Below are positions 34,945 through 43,317 of a stretch of 64,000 bases of DNA, one piece after another; position 1 is the stretch's first letter, and each line of letters begins with the position of its first letter. Source of the DNA: Micromonospora olivasterospora (GTDB taxonomy: Bacteria > Actinomycetota > Actinomycetes > Mycobacteriales > Micromonosporaceae); assembly GCF_007830265.1 (NCBI RefSeq), contig NZ_VLKE01000001.1, positions 3,844,001 to 3,908,000 on the forward strand. The letters run 5' to 3'. The position numbers and the translations under genes were made by a program. The notes below the pieces were generated by a model. The model was not told where the DNA came from. It did no database searches and worked only from the letters and a program-made list of their open reading frames with translations.

Positions 34945-36467
34945 GTACGCTGCGCGCGCTCGCGAAGGCGCAGGCACTCGCCGCCGGGGTCGCCCAGCCG
35001 GTGGCCACCGTACGGCACCTGCACCTGTCGCCCCGGCCGCTGGTGCTGGTGCCGCTGGCCATGGCCGGCGAGGCGAACGCCCCCCTCGCCGTGCTGGCCG
35101 GCACCGCCCCGGACGACGCCCGGCTGCTGATCGTGCCGCAGCCGCGCAACCGGGACCAGCGCTTCGCGTTCGCCGCCGAGCTGGCCGGGATCGTCCTGCC
35201 GTACCTGGACGCCTTCCGGGGCGTCTCCGAGGCAGTCCCGGTCGACCGGGGCCGGGACGTCCGGTACCGGTACGCCGACGCGCCGCAGCTGCTGGTGCCG
35301 AACCCGGCCGGGGTGACGTTCCTGCGGCTGCTCGGCCGCTCCACCCGGTTCCGCCGCCCCGACGGCGAGTACCCCGTGCATCCGGCGGTGCCGCTGCTCG
35401 GGCGCTGGCTGACGTTCTTCGCCGAGCGCGCCGAGCACCCCGGGTCGTCGGCGCTGCTGGCGATGACCGAGGCGCTGACCCTGCACTGGGCCACCGGGCA
35501 GAGCGCGGTGGAGGACCTGCACCTGCCGGCGGTGCTCGGTTGGCTCGACCCGCCGCCGGGGCTTGACGGCGCGCAGGCGGCGGCCCGGGCCGAGGACCCG
35601 TCGGTGTGCCCGCCCGCCGGCCCGGCCACCGACCCGGACTTCGACAACGGCGTGCTCGCCCCGGCCGTCGCCGCGTACGACGAGGCGCCCGACGACGACG
35701 CCCGGCGGGCCGCGTACGCGGAGCTGGAGCGCGTGCTGCGCGGCCAGCTCGCGCCCACCTGGGAGCTGATGTGGCGCGGCGTCGGGCTGCTCGCCGCCCT
35801 GCCGCCCGGCGCCCGCGTCGAGGGGCGTTGGGCCGGCGACCGGGACGCGTTCACCGCCCACGCCGAGCACGTCGACTCCGGCGGCGGCCCGCAGCCGCGC
35901 CGGGACGGCGCCGTGGCGGCGGCGGTCCGGCTGCACCGGCTGGAGCGGGCGCTCACCTCGTACGCCGTGCAGCGCGCCTACGACGATCCCCTCGTCATGG
36001 CCGAGCACCGGCTGACGGGGGAGGCGTTCGTCGGGGAGGTGACGCTCGCCGACCCGAGGCGGGTGGACGACACCGGCAAGCGCCCCGTGCTGCGCCCCCG
36101 CATCCAGGTCGTCACCGCCGAACCGGTGGCGGTGCCGGTCGGGGCGACCCTGTACTCGCCGGCCCGGCCCGCCCAGAAGGCGAAGGTGATCTTCGTGACC
36201 CCCGGCGGCGACGGCAAGACCGAGGTGGTGCTGGAGCTCTCCGGTGGCATGGGCCGGGGGCTGACCGCGCCGCCGGGCTCGGTGCCGGAGGTGGGGGAGC
36301 GGGTGTGCCTGACCACCCTGTCGGACGCGTACCTGCCGGCGGGGGCGTTCCCCGCGCCGGAGGAGACCCCGTGGACCCACGGCGGCCCGCCGGTCTCCGC
36401 GCCCGGCCCCGACCCCGATCCGGGCACCCCGTCGCCCGACGGCGACCCGGCGGAGGCGTGGGCCTGA
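34941..36467 (+). CDS. Uncharacterised partner of the RecB-like nuclease
   Basis: A 508-residue soluble protein that I cannot assign. The first about 80 residues are a beta-rich stretch (PVATVRHLHLSPRPLVLVPLAMAGEANAPLAVLAG), followed by an Ala/Leu/Pro-rich helical middle (WLTFFAERAEHPGSSALLAMTEALTLHWATGQS). A compact segment near residues 370-445 reads as a small beta-barrel (VPVGATLYSPARPAQKAKVIFV...KTEVVLELSGGMGRG). The last about 40 residues are Pro/Asp/Gly-rich and probably disordered. It overlaps the nuclease gene by 4 nt. It may be an accessory or substrate-recognition subunit; this is inference from linkage. Confidence 0.6.
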   Translation: MSTLRALAKAQALAAGVAQPVATVRHLHLSPRPLVLVPLAMAGEANAPLAVLAGTAPDDARLLIVPQPRNRDQRFAFAAELAGIVLPYLDAFRGVSEAVPVDRGRDVRYRYADAPQLLVPNPAGVTFLRLLGRSTRFRRPDGEYPVHPAVPLLGRWLTFFAERAEHPGSSALLAMTEALTLHWATGQSAVEDLHLPAVLGWLDPPPGLDGAQAAARAEDPSVCPPAGPATDPDFDNGVLAPAVAAYDEAPDDDARRAAYAELERVLRGQLAPTWELMWRGVGLLAALPPGARVEGRWAGDRDAFTAHAEHVDSGGGPQPRRDGAVAAAVRLHRLERALTSYAVQRAYDDPLVMAEHRLTGEAFVGEVTLADPRRVDDTGKRPVLRPRIQVVTAEPVAVPVGATLYSPARPAQKAKVIFVTPGGDGKTEVVLELSGGMGRGLTAPPGSVPEVGERVCLTTLSDAYLPAGAFPAPEETPWTHGGPPVSAPGPDPDPGTPSPDGDPAEAWA

Positions 36468-36488
36468 CGGCCCGTCGTCGGGTGGCCC

Positions 36489-36716
36489 GTGGAGCTGCCC
36501 GCGCGGACGGGGCACCGGGAACCGCCGTGCGATGCTGGCGCGAGGGAGATCGAGACCCGGGTGACCGGCGGGCCGGTGGACTTCCGCTTCTTCGACGCGG
36601 ACACGGTCGCGAAGGCGCTGACCGAGGCGGGCTTCACGGTCGAGGCCACGCTGGAGCGGGCACCGTACCCGCAGGAGGCCGAGACCCGGCGCGGGTACCT
36701 GCTGGCCCGCGCCTGA
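36489..36716 (+). pseudogene. Remnant of a SAM-dependent methyltransferase (C-terminus)
   Basis: About 75 codons are open, but only the last about 50 (from ETRVTGGPVDFRFFDADTVAKALTEAGFTVEATLERAPYPQE to RRGYLLARA) look like protein, matching the C-terminal end of small class I methyltransferases. The SAM-binding half is absent; the upstream sequence (PARTGHREPPCDAG) is unrelated. It is probably a deletion remnant. Confidence 0.55.
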
Positions 36717-36766
36717 CCGGCGCGCCGGCGACCCACCCCCGTGGTCGGGCCGTCGGCGCGCCGGCG
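36717..36766. terminator. Palindromic terminator region between convergent genes
   Basis: The self-complementary CCGGCGCGCCGG (36717-36728) recurs at about 36754-36764 and the two copies can pair into a long hairpin. It sits between the methyltransferase remnant and the 3' end of the peptidase gene. Confidence 0.5.
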
Positions 36767-36790
36767 TCGGAGGCGACCCGGCCGAGCGGG

Positions 36791-37744
36791 TCAGGCTGCC
36801 GCGGCGAGGGCGGCCCGGGCCTCGTCCGCCGCGGGCCGCCGCGGGTCGTCGGCCAGCAGGGCCCGCAGTGCCATCCGGTACGCCACCGCCTCCGCCGCGT
36901 GGGCCGGTGCCTCGACGTCCGGCAGCACCCCGCGCCCCTCCCAGTTCGTGCCGGAGACCGGGTTGACGGGCCGGGCCACCGGCACGGTGAGCTCCAGGTG
37001 GGGGTGCAGCCGCCGGCCCACGCACGGGTGCGCCGCCCCCGGGGTCCGCTCGCCGACCACAGTGGCCCGGCCGAGCTGCTGGAGGCCGTACGCCAGCTCC
37101 TCGCCGCCGGAGACCGTCCGCGCGGAGGTCAGGACGTGGACGGGTTTCTCCGGCGCGTACCTCGGCGCCGGCAGGTACGCGGCGCTCCAGAACTGGCGGG
37201 CGTCGCCGGCCCGGTCGTGCATGGTGTGCAGGTGCGCGGGCTCGGCGAGGAACCAGCCGCAGACCAGGGCGGTCATGTCGGGGCTGCCGCCCCGGTTGCC
37301 GCGTAGGTCGAGCAGGAGCGCGTCGGTGCCGCCGAGCAGCCGCAGCGCCGCCACCATGGCGTCGCCGGCGACCTGTGGCGGGAAGAGGCAGGGGCGGATC
37401 TCCAGCAGCCCGACGTTGCCGGCCAGCCGCTGCACCCGGGCGATGCCGCCCATGGTCACGGCCGCCTGCCGGTCCCACCACTGCTCGTCCAGGGTCGCCT
37501 CGCGCTCCGGCAGGGCCTCGGCGCTGTGGTTGAGCCGCAGGTGCTGGTCGCCGTTGACGGACTGGAGGTCCTCGGTGACGACCGTGGCCAGCGCCGCCGG
37601 GTCGGCGGCGTCGGTGTACCGGCCGTCGCGGAGCCGGTCGCCGAGGCGCGCGGCGATGCGCTCGGCGACGTCGGGAAAGACGTACCGCTCGGCGACCAGT
37701 CTCCCGGCCCGCTCGACGACGTCGGTGATCTCGTCCTGCCGCAT
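36791..37744 (-). CDS. S41-family peptidase (C-terminal-processing-like)
   Basis: A 317-residue protein of the tail-specific protease/S41 class. It has an N-terminal helical cap (MRQDEITDVVERAGRLVAERYVFPDVAERIAARL), then DALLLDLRGNRGGSPDMTALVCGWFL (core block before the active site), HVLTSARTVSGGEELAYGLQQLGRATVVGERTPGAAHP (Ser-containing active-site loop) and NPVSGTNWEGRGVLPDVE. No signal peptide, so cytoplasmic. ATG 37744 is chosen; a longer in-frame start lies in the operator. Divergent from an ArsR-type regulator 86 nt away. Confidence 0.85.
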   Translation of the reverse strand: MRQDEITDVVERAGRLVAERYVFPDVAERIAARLGDRLRDGRYTDAADPAALATVVTEDLQSVNGDQHLRLNHSAEALPEREATLDEQWWDRQAAVTMGGIARVQRLAGNVGLLEIRPCLFPPQVAGDAMVAALRLLGGTDALLLDLRGNRGGSPDMTALVCGWFLAEPAHLHTMHDRAGDARQFWSAAYLPAPRYAPEKPVHVLTSARTVSGGEELAYGLQQLGRATVVGERTPGAAHPCVGRRLHPHLELTVPVARPVNPVSGTNWEGRGVLPDVEAPAHAAEAVAYRMALRALLADDPRRPAADEARAALAAAA

Positions 37745-37795
37745 CGGCCACCTCCGTCCGCCGGTCCACTGTGGTGTGGGTAGTAGAACAGCCGA

Positions 37796-37826
37796 TTGAC
37801 AAAGCGTCAAGGGAAGTGGACGCTTT
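37796..37826. promoter_or_regulatory. Divergent promoter/operator with two nested inverted repeats
   Basis: TTGAC-AAAGC-GTCAA (37796-37810) overlaps a second inverted repeat AAAGCGTC (37801-37808) with GACGCTTT (37819-37826). TTGACA at 37796 and GACGCT at 37819 with a 17-bp spacer would start transcription at about 37831, the GTG of the ArsR gene. This is a likely autoregulatory operator for the regulator and the divergent peptidase. Confidence 0.6.
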
Positions 37827-37830
37827 CGGG

Positions 37831-38460
37831 GTGAGCGACGAGATCGCCGAGGCGCTGGAGGCCCGCACCCCGGCCCACTTCAAGGCGCTGGCCCACCCGT
37901 TCCGCCAGCGGCTGCTCTACGCGCTGGGCGCCGGCCCCGCCACCATCAGCCAGCTCGCCGCCGGGCTGGGCGCGGCGAAGGGCACCGTCGCCCACCACCT
38001 GAAGGTGCTGACCGAGGCGGGCATGGTCCGGGTCGCGCACACCCGGCAGGTGCGCGGCGGCACGGAGCAGTACCACGAGCGCACCTACCGCCGGCTGGTC
38101 GGCGGGGCGCACGACCCCGCCACCACCACCGCCCTGCTGCGCGCGGTCGGCGAGGAGCTGGCGGGCGACGACGATCCGCTGCTGCACGTGCGCCACCTGC
38201 GGCTCACCCCGGCTCAGGCGCGGCGGCTCCGGTCCACCCTGGAGGACCTGGTCGCCGCCGCCGAGGAGGCCGGCCCGGACGAGCCGCGGTACGGCGTCCT
38301 GGTCGGTCTCTACCGCCAGGCGGCCATGCCGCCCGCCCCGCCCGTGCGGGCGGCCGCGGAGGACCGCCGCCCCCTTCCCGCTGGACGGCGCACGGCGACG
38401 GCGGACCGAAGCCGCCGACCGAGCCCGGAGAACCTGGCGGCCCGCCCGGCACCGCACTAG
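37831..38460 (+). CDS. ArsR-type winged-helix regulator
   Basis: A 209-residue regulator. HTH region: HFKALAHPFRQRLLYALGAGPATISQLAAGLGAAKGTVAHHLKVLTEAGMVRVAHTRQVRGGTEQYHERTYR, classic ArsR/HTH_20. The last 50 residues are a basic Pro/Arg-rich tail. GTG 37831 fits a leaderless mRNA from the promoter just upstream; earlier in-frame GTGs at 37771 and 37816 lie in the operator. It probably controls the divergent S41 peptidase. No metal-binding CxC is present, so the signal is not obviously a metal. Confidence 0.85.
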   Translation: MSDEIAEALEARTPAHFKALAHPFRQRLLYALGAGPATISQLAAGLGAAKGTVAHHLKVLTEAGMVRVAHTRQVRGGTEQYHERTYRRLVGGAHDPATTTALLRAVGEELAGDDDPLLHVRHLRLTPAQARRLRSTLEDLVAAAEEAGPDEPRYGVLVGLYRQAAMPPAPPVRAAAEDRRPLPAGRRTATADRSRRPSPENLAARPAPH

Positions 38461-38479
38461 GCTTTCGGCGTCCGTCTCC

Positions 38480-40816
38480 ATGACCGGTCCTCGCCGCCCG
38501 AGGGTGCACACAGGAGAGAGAGCCGGAGCGACCGCTGTGCTGCCCCAGGACGCCCGCCAGGCCGGCGCGACCCCCGACCTGTGGTCCGGGGCCGGGTTCG
38601 CGGCGGCCGTGGCGATCCTGCTCGCCGAGGCGGCCTGGCTCGTCGCCGGGCTGCCCGGCGCGGCCCTCGCCAGCGACCTCGGCGCGGTCGCCGTGGCGGG
38701 CTGGTCCACCGTCGCCTGCGTCGGCGCGGCCCGTCGCCACCCGGCGCAGCTGCGCCGGTTCTGGACGCTGCTCGCCGCCACCATGTGCCTGGCCGCGCTC
38801 GGCCGGGCGGTGTGGACCGCGCAGCGCCTCGGCGACGACTCCCTGCCGCACACCCCGCTGATCGGCGCCCTGTTCACCGCCGGCATCGTCACCGGCACCG
38901 CCGCGCTGCTGTGCTCCGTCACCGCCCGCAGTGCCGTCGGCCGGGCCCGGGCGGTGCTGGACGGGGTGATCGTCGGGCTCTCCCTCATCCCGATCGGCTG
39001 GGTGCTGGTCTTCCGGGACGTGGCCGCCGCCGACCTGGCCGACCCGGTGCGCACCCTCGGGCTGCTCTACCCGATGCTCGACCTGGCGCAGCTGACCATC
39101 CTGGTCGCGGTGGCCGGGACGGTCCGGCCGAGGTGGCGGCCGCTCACCGTGATCGGGGCCAGCCTCGTCACCCGGGCGGTCGCCGACGCCGCGTACGTGT
39201 CCCTGGTCGCCCGCGGCGACTACGCCCCCGGCCACCCGATCGACGTCTGCTGGCCGCTGAGCTACCTGCTGGTCGGCGTCGCCACCCGGTACGCGCCGCC
39301 CGCCCCCGACGAGACCGACGAGACCGCCGAGGCACCCCTGCCGCCGTGGTGGCGGGTCGCCCTGCCGTACCTGCCGGTCGGCGGGGCGATCGTGGCGGTG
39401 CACCTGGCCCGGCGACCCGACGGGCAGACCCCGCAGCTCGTCCTCCTCACCGTGATGGCGCTGCTCGGCGTCCTGGCCGCGCGTCAGGGGCTGGCGGCCA
39501 ACGAGAACCTGCGCCTGGTCGCCCGGCTGCGCATCCTCGCCTACACCGACCAGCTCACCGGCCTGCCCAACCGGCTGACGTTCAACCGGCGGCTGCGCCG
39601 CGCGCTGCGCGCCGGCGCCCCGGTCTCGGTGCTGCTGCTCGACCTCGACGGGTTCAAACAGGTCAACGACCGGTTCGGGCACGGCACCGGCGACGCGCTG
39701 CTGACCACCATCGCCGGCCGGATGCGCCGGGCCGTCGGCGACGACGGCACCGTCGCCCGGCTCGGCGGCGACGAGTTCGCCGTCCTCGTCGACGACCGGC
39801 CCCAGGTACGCCCCGAGCACCTGGCCGAGCGGCTCCTCACCGCCCTGCAACCGGCCGAGGAGGACGAGGAGGACGGGGTCGGCGGGCACACCACGGCCAG
39901 CATCGGCATCGCCGAGTACGGCCCCCAGCACGCCTCCCACACCGACCTGCTCCGCGACGCCGACATCGCCATGTACGCGGCCAAGGCCGCCGGGAAGTCC
40001 GCGTACCGGACGTGCACCGCGGAGCTGCGTGAGGCGGCGGTGACCCGGGCCGAGCTGATCGACGACCTGCGCCGCGCCGTCGACGAGCGGCAGCTGCACC
40101 TGGAGTTCCAGCCGATCGTCGACCTGGCCAGCGGCGAGGTGCGCAGCGCCGAGGCGCTGGTGCGCTGGCGGCACCCCCGGCTCGGCCTGCTGCCCCCGGC
40201 GCGGTTCCTGCCGCTGGCGGAGGAGACGGGGCTGATCGTGCCGATCGACCGGTGGGTGATCCACGAGGCGTGCCGGGCCGCCGCGACCTGGCGGGACCGG
40301 GCCCCGGACGCGACCGTGGCGGTGAACATCGCCGCCGCGCACCTGCGCCGCCCGGACCTGATCGCCACGGTCAGCGAGGCCACCGCCGGGGCCGGCCTGG
40401 CGCCCCGGGCGCTCACCCTGGAGCTGACCGAGTCGGCGCTGATCGAGGGCAGCGACACCGTGCTGGAGCGGCTGCGCCAGCTCCGCGAGCTGGGCATCCA
40501 CATCGCCATCGACGACTTCGGCACCGGCTACTCGTCGCTGAGCTACCTGCACCACATTCCGGCCACCGAACTGAAGATCGACCGGTCGTTCGTGGCCCGG
40601 CTCGGCGCGGACGCCCGCGCGTACGCGACGGTGGAGATGGTCACCCAGCTCGCCGGGGCGTTCGACCTGAGCGTGATCGCCGAGGGAGTGGAGACCGAGG
40701 GGCAGCACGCGGCGGTCACCGCGATCGGCTGCGTCCACGGCCAGGGCTGGCGGTACGGTCGTCCCACCGGCCTCGCCGACCTGCGCGCCGCCCTGCTCCC
40801 GGCGGCGCCCGCCTGA
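38480..40816 (+). CDS. Membrane GGDEF-EAL cyclic-di-GMP protein
   Basis: A 778-residue protein with about 8-10 TM helices in residues 35-340 (a MASE-like membrane sensor), then a GGDEF domain (LGGDEF, 429-433 intact) and an EAL domain (AEALVRW, Glu558; DDFGTGYSSLSYL; EGVETEGQ). Both active-site motifs are conserved, so it may make and degrade cyclic di-GMP, the balance set by the membrane domain. The C-terminal EAL ends with HGQGWRYGRPTG (QG..YGRP pattern). Start ATG 38480 lies 20 nt after the ArsR gene stop. Target process (development, adhesion) unknown. Confidence 0.93.
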   Translation: MTGPRRPRVHTGERAGATAVLPQDARQAGATPDLWSGAGFAAAVAILLAEAAWLVAGLPGAALASDLGAVAVAGWSTVACVGAARRHPAQLRRFWTLLAATMCLAALGRAVWTAQRLGDDSLPHTPLIGALFTAGIVTGTAALLCSVTARSAVGRARAVLDGVIVGLSLIPIGWVLVFRDVAAADLADPVRTLGLLYPMLDLAQLTILVAVAGTVRPRWRPLTVIGASLVTRAVADAAYVSLVARGDYAPGHPIDVCWPLSYLLVGVATRYAPPAPDETDETAEAPLPPWWRVALPYLPVGGAIVAVHLARRPDGQTPQLVLLTVMALLGVLAARQGLAANENLRLVARLRILAYTDQLTGLPNRLTFNRRLRRALRAGAPVSVLLLDLDGFKQVNDRFGHGTGDALLTTIAGRMRRAVGDDGTVARLGGDEFAVLVDDRPQVRPEHLAERLLTALQPAEEDEEDGVGGHTTASIGIAEYGPQHASHTDLLRDADIAMYAAKAAGKSAYRTCTAELREAAVTRAELIDDLRRAVDERQLHLEFQPIVDLASGEVRSAEALVRWRHPRLGLLPPARFLPLAEETGLIVPIDRWVIHEACRAAATWRDRAPDATVAVNIAAAHLRRPDLIATVSEATAGAGLAPRALTLELTESALIEGSDTVLERLRQLRELGIHIAIDDFGTGYSSLSYLHHIPATELKIDRSFVARLGADARAYATVEMVTQLAGAFDLSVIAEGVETEGQHAAVTAIGCVHGQGWRYGRPTGLADLRAALLPAAPA

Positions 40817-40842
40817 CCCCGCGGCGGCCCGCGCAATCGGGC

Positions 40843-40873
40843 TTGACCCTCACGCAACGGTAGGCGGCAGCCT
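40843..40873 (+). promoter_or_regulatory. MerR-type promoter of the TipA-like gene
   Basis: TTGACC (40843-40848) and CAGCCT (40868-40873) with a 19-bp spacer, the long spacing used by MerR-activated promoters. The spacer holds an imperfect dyad CCTCACG...GGTAGG. Suggests autoactivation. Confidence 0.6.
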
Positions 40874-40894
40874 GGTCGTGGAAGGGAGGGAACC

Positions 40895-41653
40895 ATGGCC
40901 TGGACGGTGGGACGGGTGGCGAAGGCCGCCGGCGTGACGGTGCGGACCCTGCACCACTACGACGAGATCGGCCTGCTCTCGCCCAGCGGGCGCAGCCCCG
41001 CCGGGTACCGGCGCTACGACGACGCCGACCTGGAGCGGCTGCAGCTCATCCGCTACTACCGGGAGCTGGGGTTCCCGCTGGAGGAGATCGCCACGATCCT
41101 CGACGACCCGGCCGCCGACCCGGCGGCGCACCTGCGCCGGCAGCACGAGCTGGTCACCGGACGGATCAAGCGGTTGCAGGGGATGCTCACGGCGATCGAG
41201 TTCGCGATGGAGGCGAGCAGGGTGGACATCAGACTGACTCCGGAGGATCGGTTCGAGGTCTTCGGCGACCTCGACCCCGACGAGCACGCCGAGGAGGCGC
41301 ACCAGCGCTGGGGAGACACCGACGCGTACCGGGAGTCGGCCCGGCGCACGGCCCGCTACGGCAAGGAGGACTGGCTGCGCAACAAGGCCGAGAACGAGGA
41401 CTGGCTGCGGCGGTTCGCCGCGGTGATGGAATCCGGGGCGCCGGCCGACGGCCAGGAGGCGATGGCGCTGGCCGAGGAGCACCGGCAGCTCGTCAGCCGC
41501 TGGTACTACGAGTGCACCTACGAGATCCACACCGGCCTGGCCGACATGTACGTGGCCGACGAGCGGTTCACCGCGTACTACGAGCGGACCCGCCCCGGCA
41601 TGGCCGCCTACCTCAACGAGGCGATCCACGCCAACGCGATCAGCCGCGCGTGA
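40895..41653 (+). CDS. TipA-like MerR-family regulator
   Basis: A 252-residue regulator. N-terminal MerR HTH: WTVGRVAKAAGVTVRTLHHYDEIGLLSPSGRSPAGYRRYDDADLERLQLIRYYRELGFPLEEI, then a dimerisation helix. The C-terminal half is a TipAS-type domain (EVFGDLDPDEHAEEAHQRWGDTDAYRES ... WYYECTYEIHTGLADMYVADERFTAYYERTRPGMAAYLNEAIHANA). TipAS domains bind thiopeptides and other drugs, and the protein activates its own promoter. The MerR-type promoter upstream agrees. The last codons form the first unit of a 33-bp tandem repeat. Confidence 0.92.
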   Translation: MAWTVGRVAKAAGVTVRTLHHYDEIGLLSPSGRSPAGYRRYDDADLERLQLIRYYRELGFPLEEIATILDDPAADPAAHLRRQHELVTGRIKRLQGMLTAIEFAMEASRVDIRLTPEDRFEVFGDLDPDEHAEEAHQRWGDTDAYRESARRTARYGKEDWLRNKAENEDWLRRFAAVMESGAPADGQEAMALAEEHRQLVSRWYYECTYEIHTGLADMYVADERFTAYYERTRPGMAAYLNEAIHANAISRA

Positions 41654-41729
41654 GCGGGGCCGGCCAACGCGATCAGCCGCGCGTGAGCGGGGCCGGCCAA
41701 CGCGATCAGCCGCGCGTGAGCGGGGCCGG
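41631..41729 (+). repeat. Tandem repeat, 3 x 33 bp, at the end of the MerR gene
   Basis: Three perfect 33-bp copies (41631-41663, 41664-41696, 41697-41729). The first covers the last 7 codons and stop of the MerR gene; the other two repeat this downstream, each with the TGA stop. No protein change results. Confidence 0.95.
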
Positions 41730-41748
41730 GGCGCGGCGCGCCCCGGCC

Positions 41749-43278
41749 TCACAGCAGCAGGTCGAGCACGAGTACGCCGGCGAACCCGACCACGGAGATG
41801 ATCGTCTCCATCACCGACCAGCTCGCGATGGTCTGCCCGACGGTCAGCCCGAAGTACTCCTTCACCAGCCAGAAGCCCGCGTCGTTGACGTGCGAGAAGA
41901 ACAGCGAGCCGCAGCCGACCGCCAGCGCCAGCAGCGCCACCCCCGGCCGGTCCAGGGTCACCGCGAGCGGGGCGACGATGCCGGCGGCGGTGATCGTCGC
42001 GACGGTCGCCGAGCCGGTGGCCACCCGGATGCCGACCGCGACCAGCCAGCCCAGCAGCAGCGGGGACAGGCTGGCGTTCTCCGCCGCGTGGGCGACCAGG
42101 TTGCCCACCCCGGCGTCGACCAGTACCTGCTTGAACCCGCCGCCCGCGGCGACGATCAGCAGGATGCCGGCGATCGGCGGCAACGACCCGCCGAGCACGG
42201 ACGAGACCTGGGCGCGGTTGAACCCCGCCTGGTAGCCGAGGGTGAACATCGCCACGATCACGCCGGTCAGCAGGGCGATGATCGGGGTACCCACGATGTC
42301 CAGGGCGCGACGGCCCCCGCTGCCCTCGGGCAGGGTCAGCTCGCCGACGGCCCGCAGCAGCATCAGCACCACCGGCAGCAGCACGGTGATCACCGCCGGC
42401 CAGAACGCCGGCGCCCGCCGGGCCGTCTCGGTGCCCGTGTCGTCGACCGGCGCGCCGGGCCGGCCCGTACCCGGATTGACCAGGTCGTCCTCGGTGAGCA
42501 GGTCGCCGTCGACGTCCACCGGTGGGCGGGTCGCCGCCCCACGCTCGGCCGGGCCGCCCCCGCCGGGCACGGGCGCGCGGGTCGGCAGCAGCGACGCGGG
42601 GGCGGTCGCGGTGACGTACCGGGAGATCATGAGGCCGAAGACCGGCCCGGACAGGATCACCGTCGGAATCGCGATCAGCAGGCCCAGGCCCAGCGTCAGC
42701 CCCAGGTCGGCGTTGAGCGAGGAGATCGCCACCAGCGGCCCCGGGTGCGGCGGGACCAGGCCGTGCAGCACCGACAGGCCGGCCAGCGCGGGAATGCCGA
42801 GCCTCATCAGCGGCACGTCCGTACGCCGGGCCACCAGCAGCACGATCGGCACCAGCAGCACCACGCCGACCTCGAAGAACAGCGGCAGGCCGATCAGCGA
42901 CGCCACCCCGGCCATCGCCCACGGCAGGGCGTTCCCGGACACCCGCCGGACCGTGCGGGTGACGATGTTGTCCGCGCCGCCCGACTCGGCCAGCAGGCCG
43001 CCGATCATCGCCCCGAGGGCGATCAGCAGGCCCACCCCGCCGACCGTCGAGCCGACCCCGCCGCTGAAGGACGTGACGATCTTGTCAGGGGCGACCCCGG
43101 CGACGATGCCGAGCACGGCCGCGCCGAGGATCAGCGCGAGGAACGGGTGGACCCTGCCCCAGGCGATCAGGAGCACCACCGCGGCGATGCCCAGCAGCGC
43201 CGCGGCGACCAGTTGGGCGTCACCGGCGTCGCTGAGCGGCGCCACCGGCGCGGCGAGCAGTGTGACCACGGCTATCAC
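41749..43278 (-). CDS. gntP: Gluconate permease (GntP family)
   Basis: A 509-residue GntP-family proton symporter with about 12-14 TM segments. Hallmarks: WGRVHPFLALILGAAVLGI, GLPLFFEVGVVLLVPIV, GLVPPHPGPLV near TM5, and GFKQVLVDAGVGN, IRVATGSATVATITAAGIVAP, CGSLFFSHVNDAGFWLVKEYFGLT in the C-terminal half. A charged loop of about 55 residues (ATRPPVDVDGDLLTEDDLVN) lies in the middle. It imports gluconate (or a related aldonate) for the kinase encoded 39 nt upstream in the same direction. Confidence 0.93.
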   Translation of the reverse strand: MIAVVTLLAAPVAPLSDAGDAQLVAAALLGIAAVVLLIAWGRVHPFLALILGAAVLGIVAGVAPDKIVTSFSGGVGSTVGGVGLLIALGAMIGGLLAESGGADNIVTRTVRRVSGNALPWAMAGVASLIGLPLFFEVGVVLLVPIVLLVARRTDVPLMRLGIPALAGLSVLHGLVPPHPGPLVAISSLNADLGLTLGLGLLIAIPTVILSGPVFGLMISRYVTATAPASLLPTRAPVPGGGGPAERGAATRPPVDVDGDLLTEDDLVNPGTGRPGAPVDDTGTETARRAPAFWPAVITVLLPVVLMLLRAVGELTLPEGSGGRRALDIVGTPIIALLTGVIVAMFTLGYQAGFNRAQVSSVLGGSLPPIAGILLIVAAGGGFKQVLVDAGVGNLVAHAAENASLSPLLLGWLVAVGIRVATGSATVATITAAGIVAPLAVTLDRPGVALLALAVGCGSLFFSHVNDAGFWLVKEYFGLTVGQTIASWSVMETIISVVGFAGVLVLDLLL

Positions 43279-43317
43279 GACCTCCTTGGGGAGCCCCGCG
43301 GGCGGCGGAACGGACGG

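Noticed and set aside
33819..36467. A single 882-codon frame spanning nuclease and partner
   Set aside because: Only its second half is the real partner protein. The first half is out of frame with the nuclease, which has clear catalytic motifs in its own frame.
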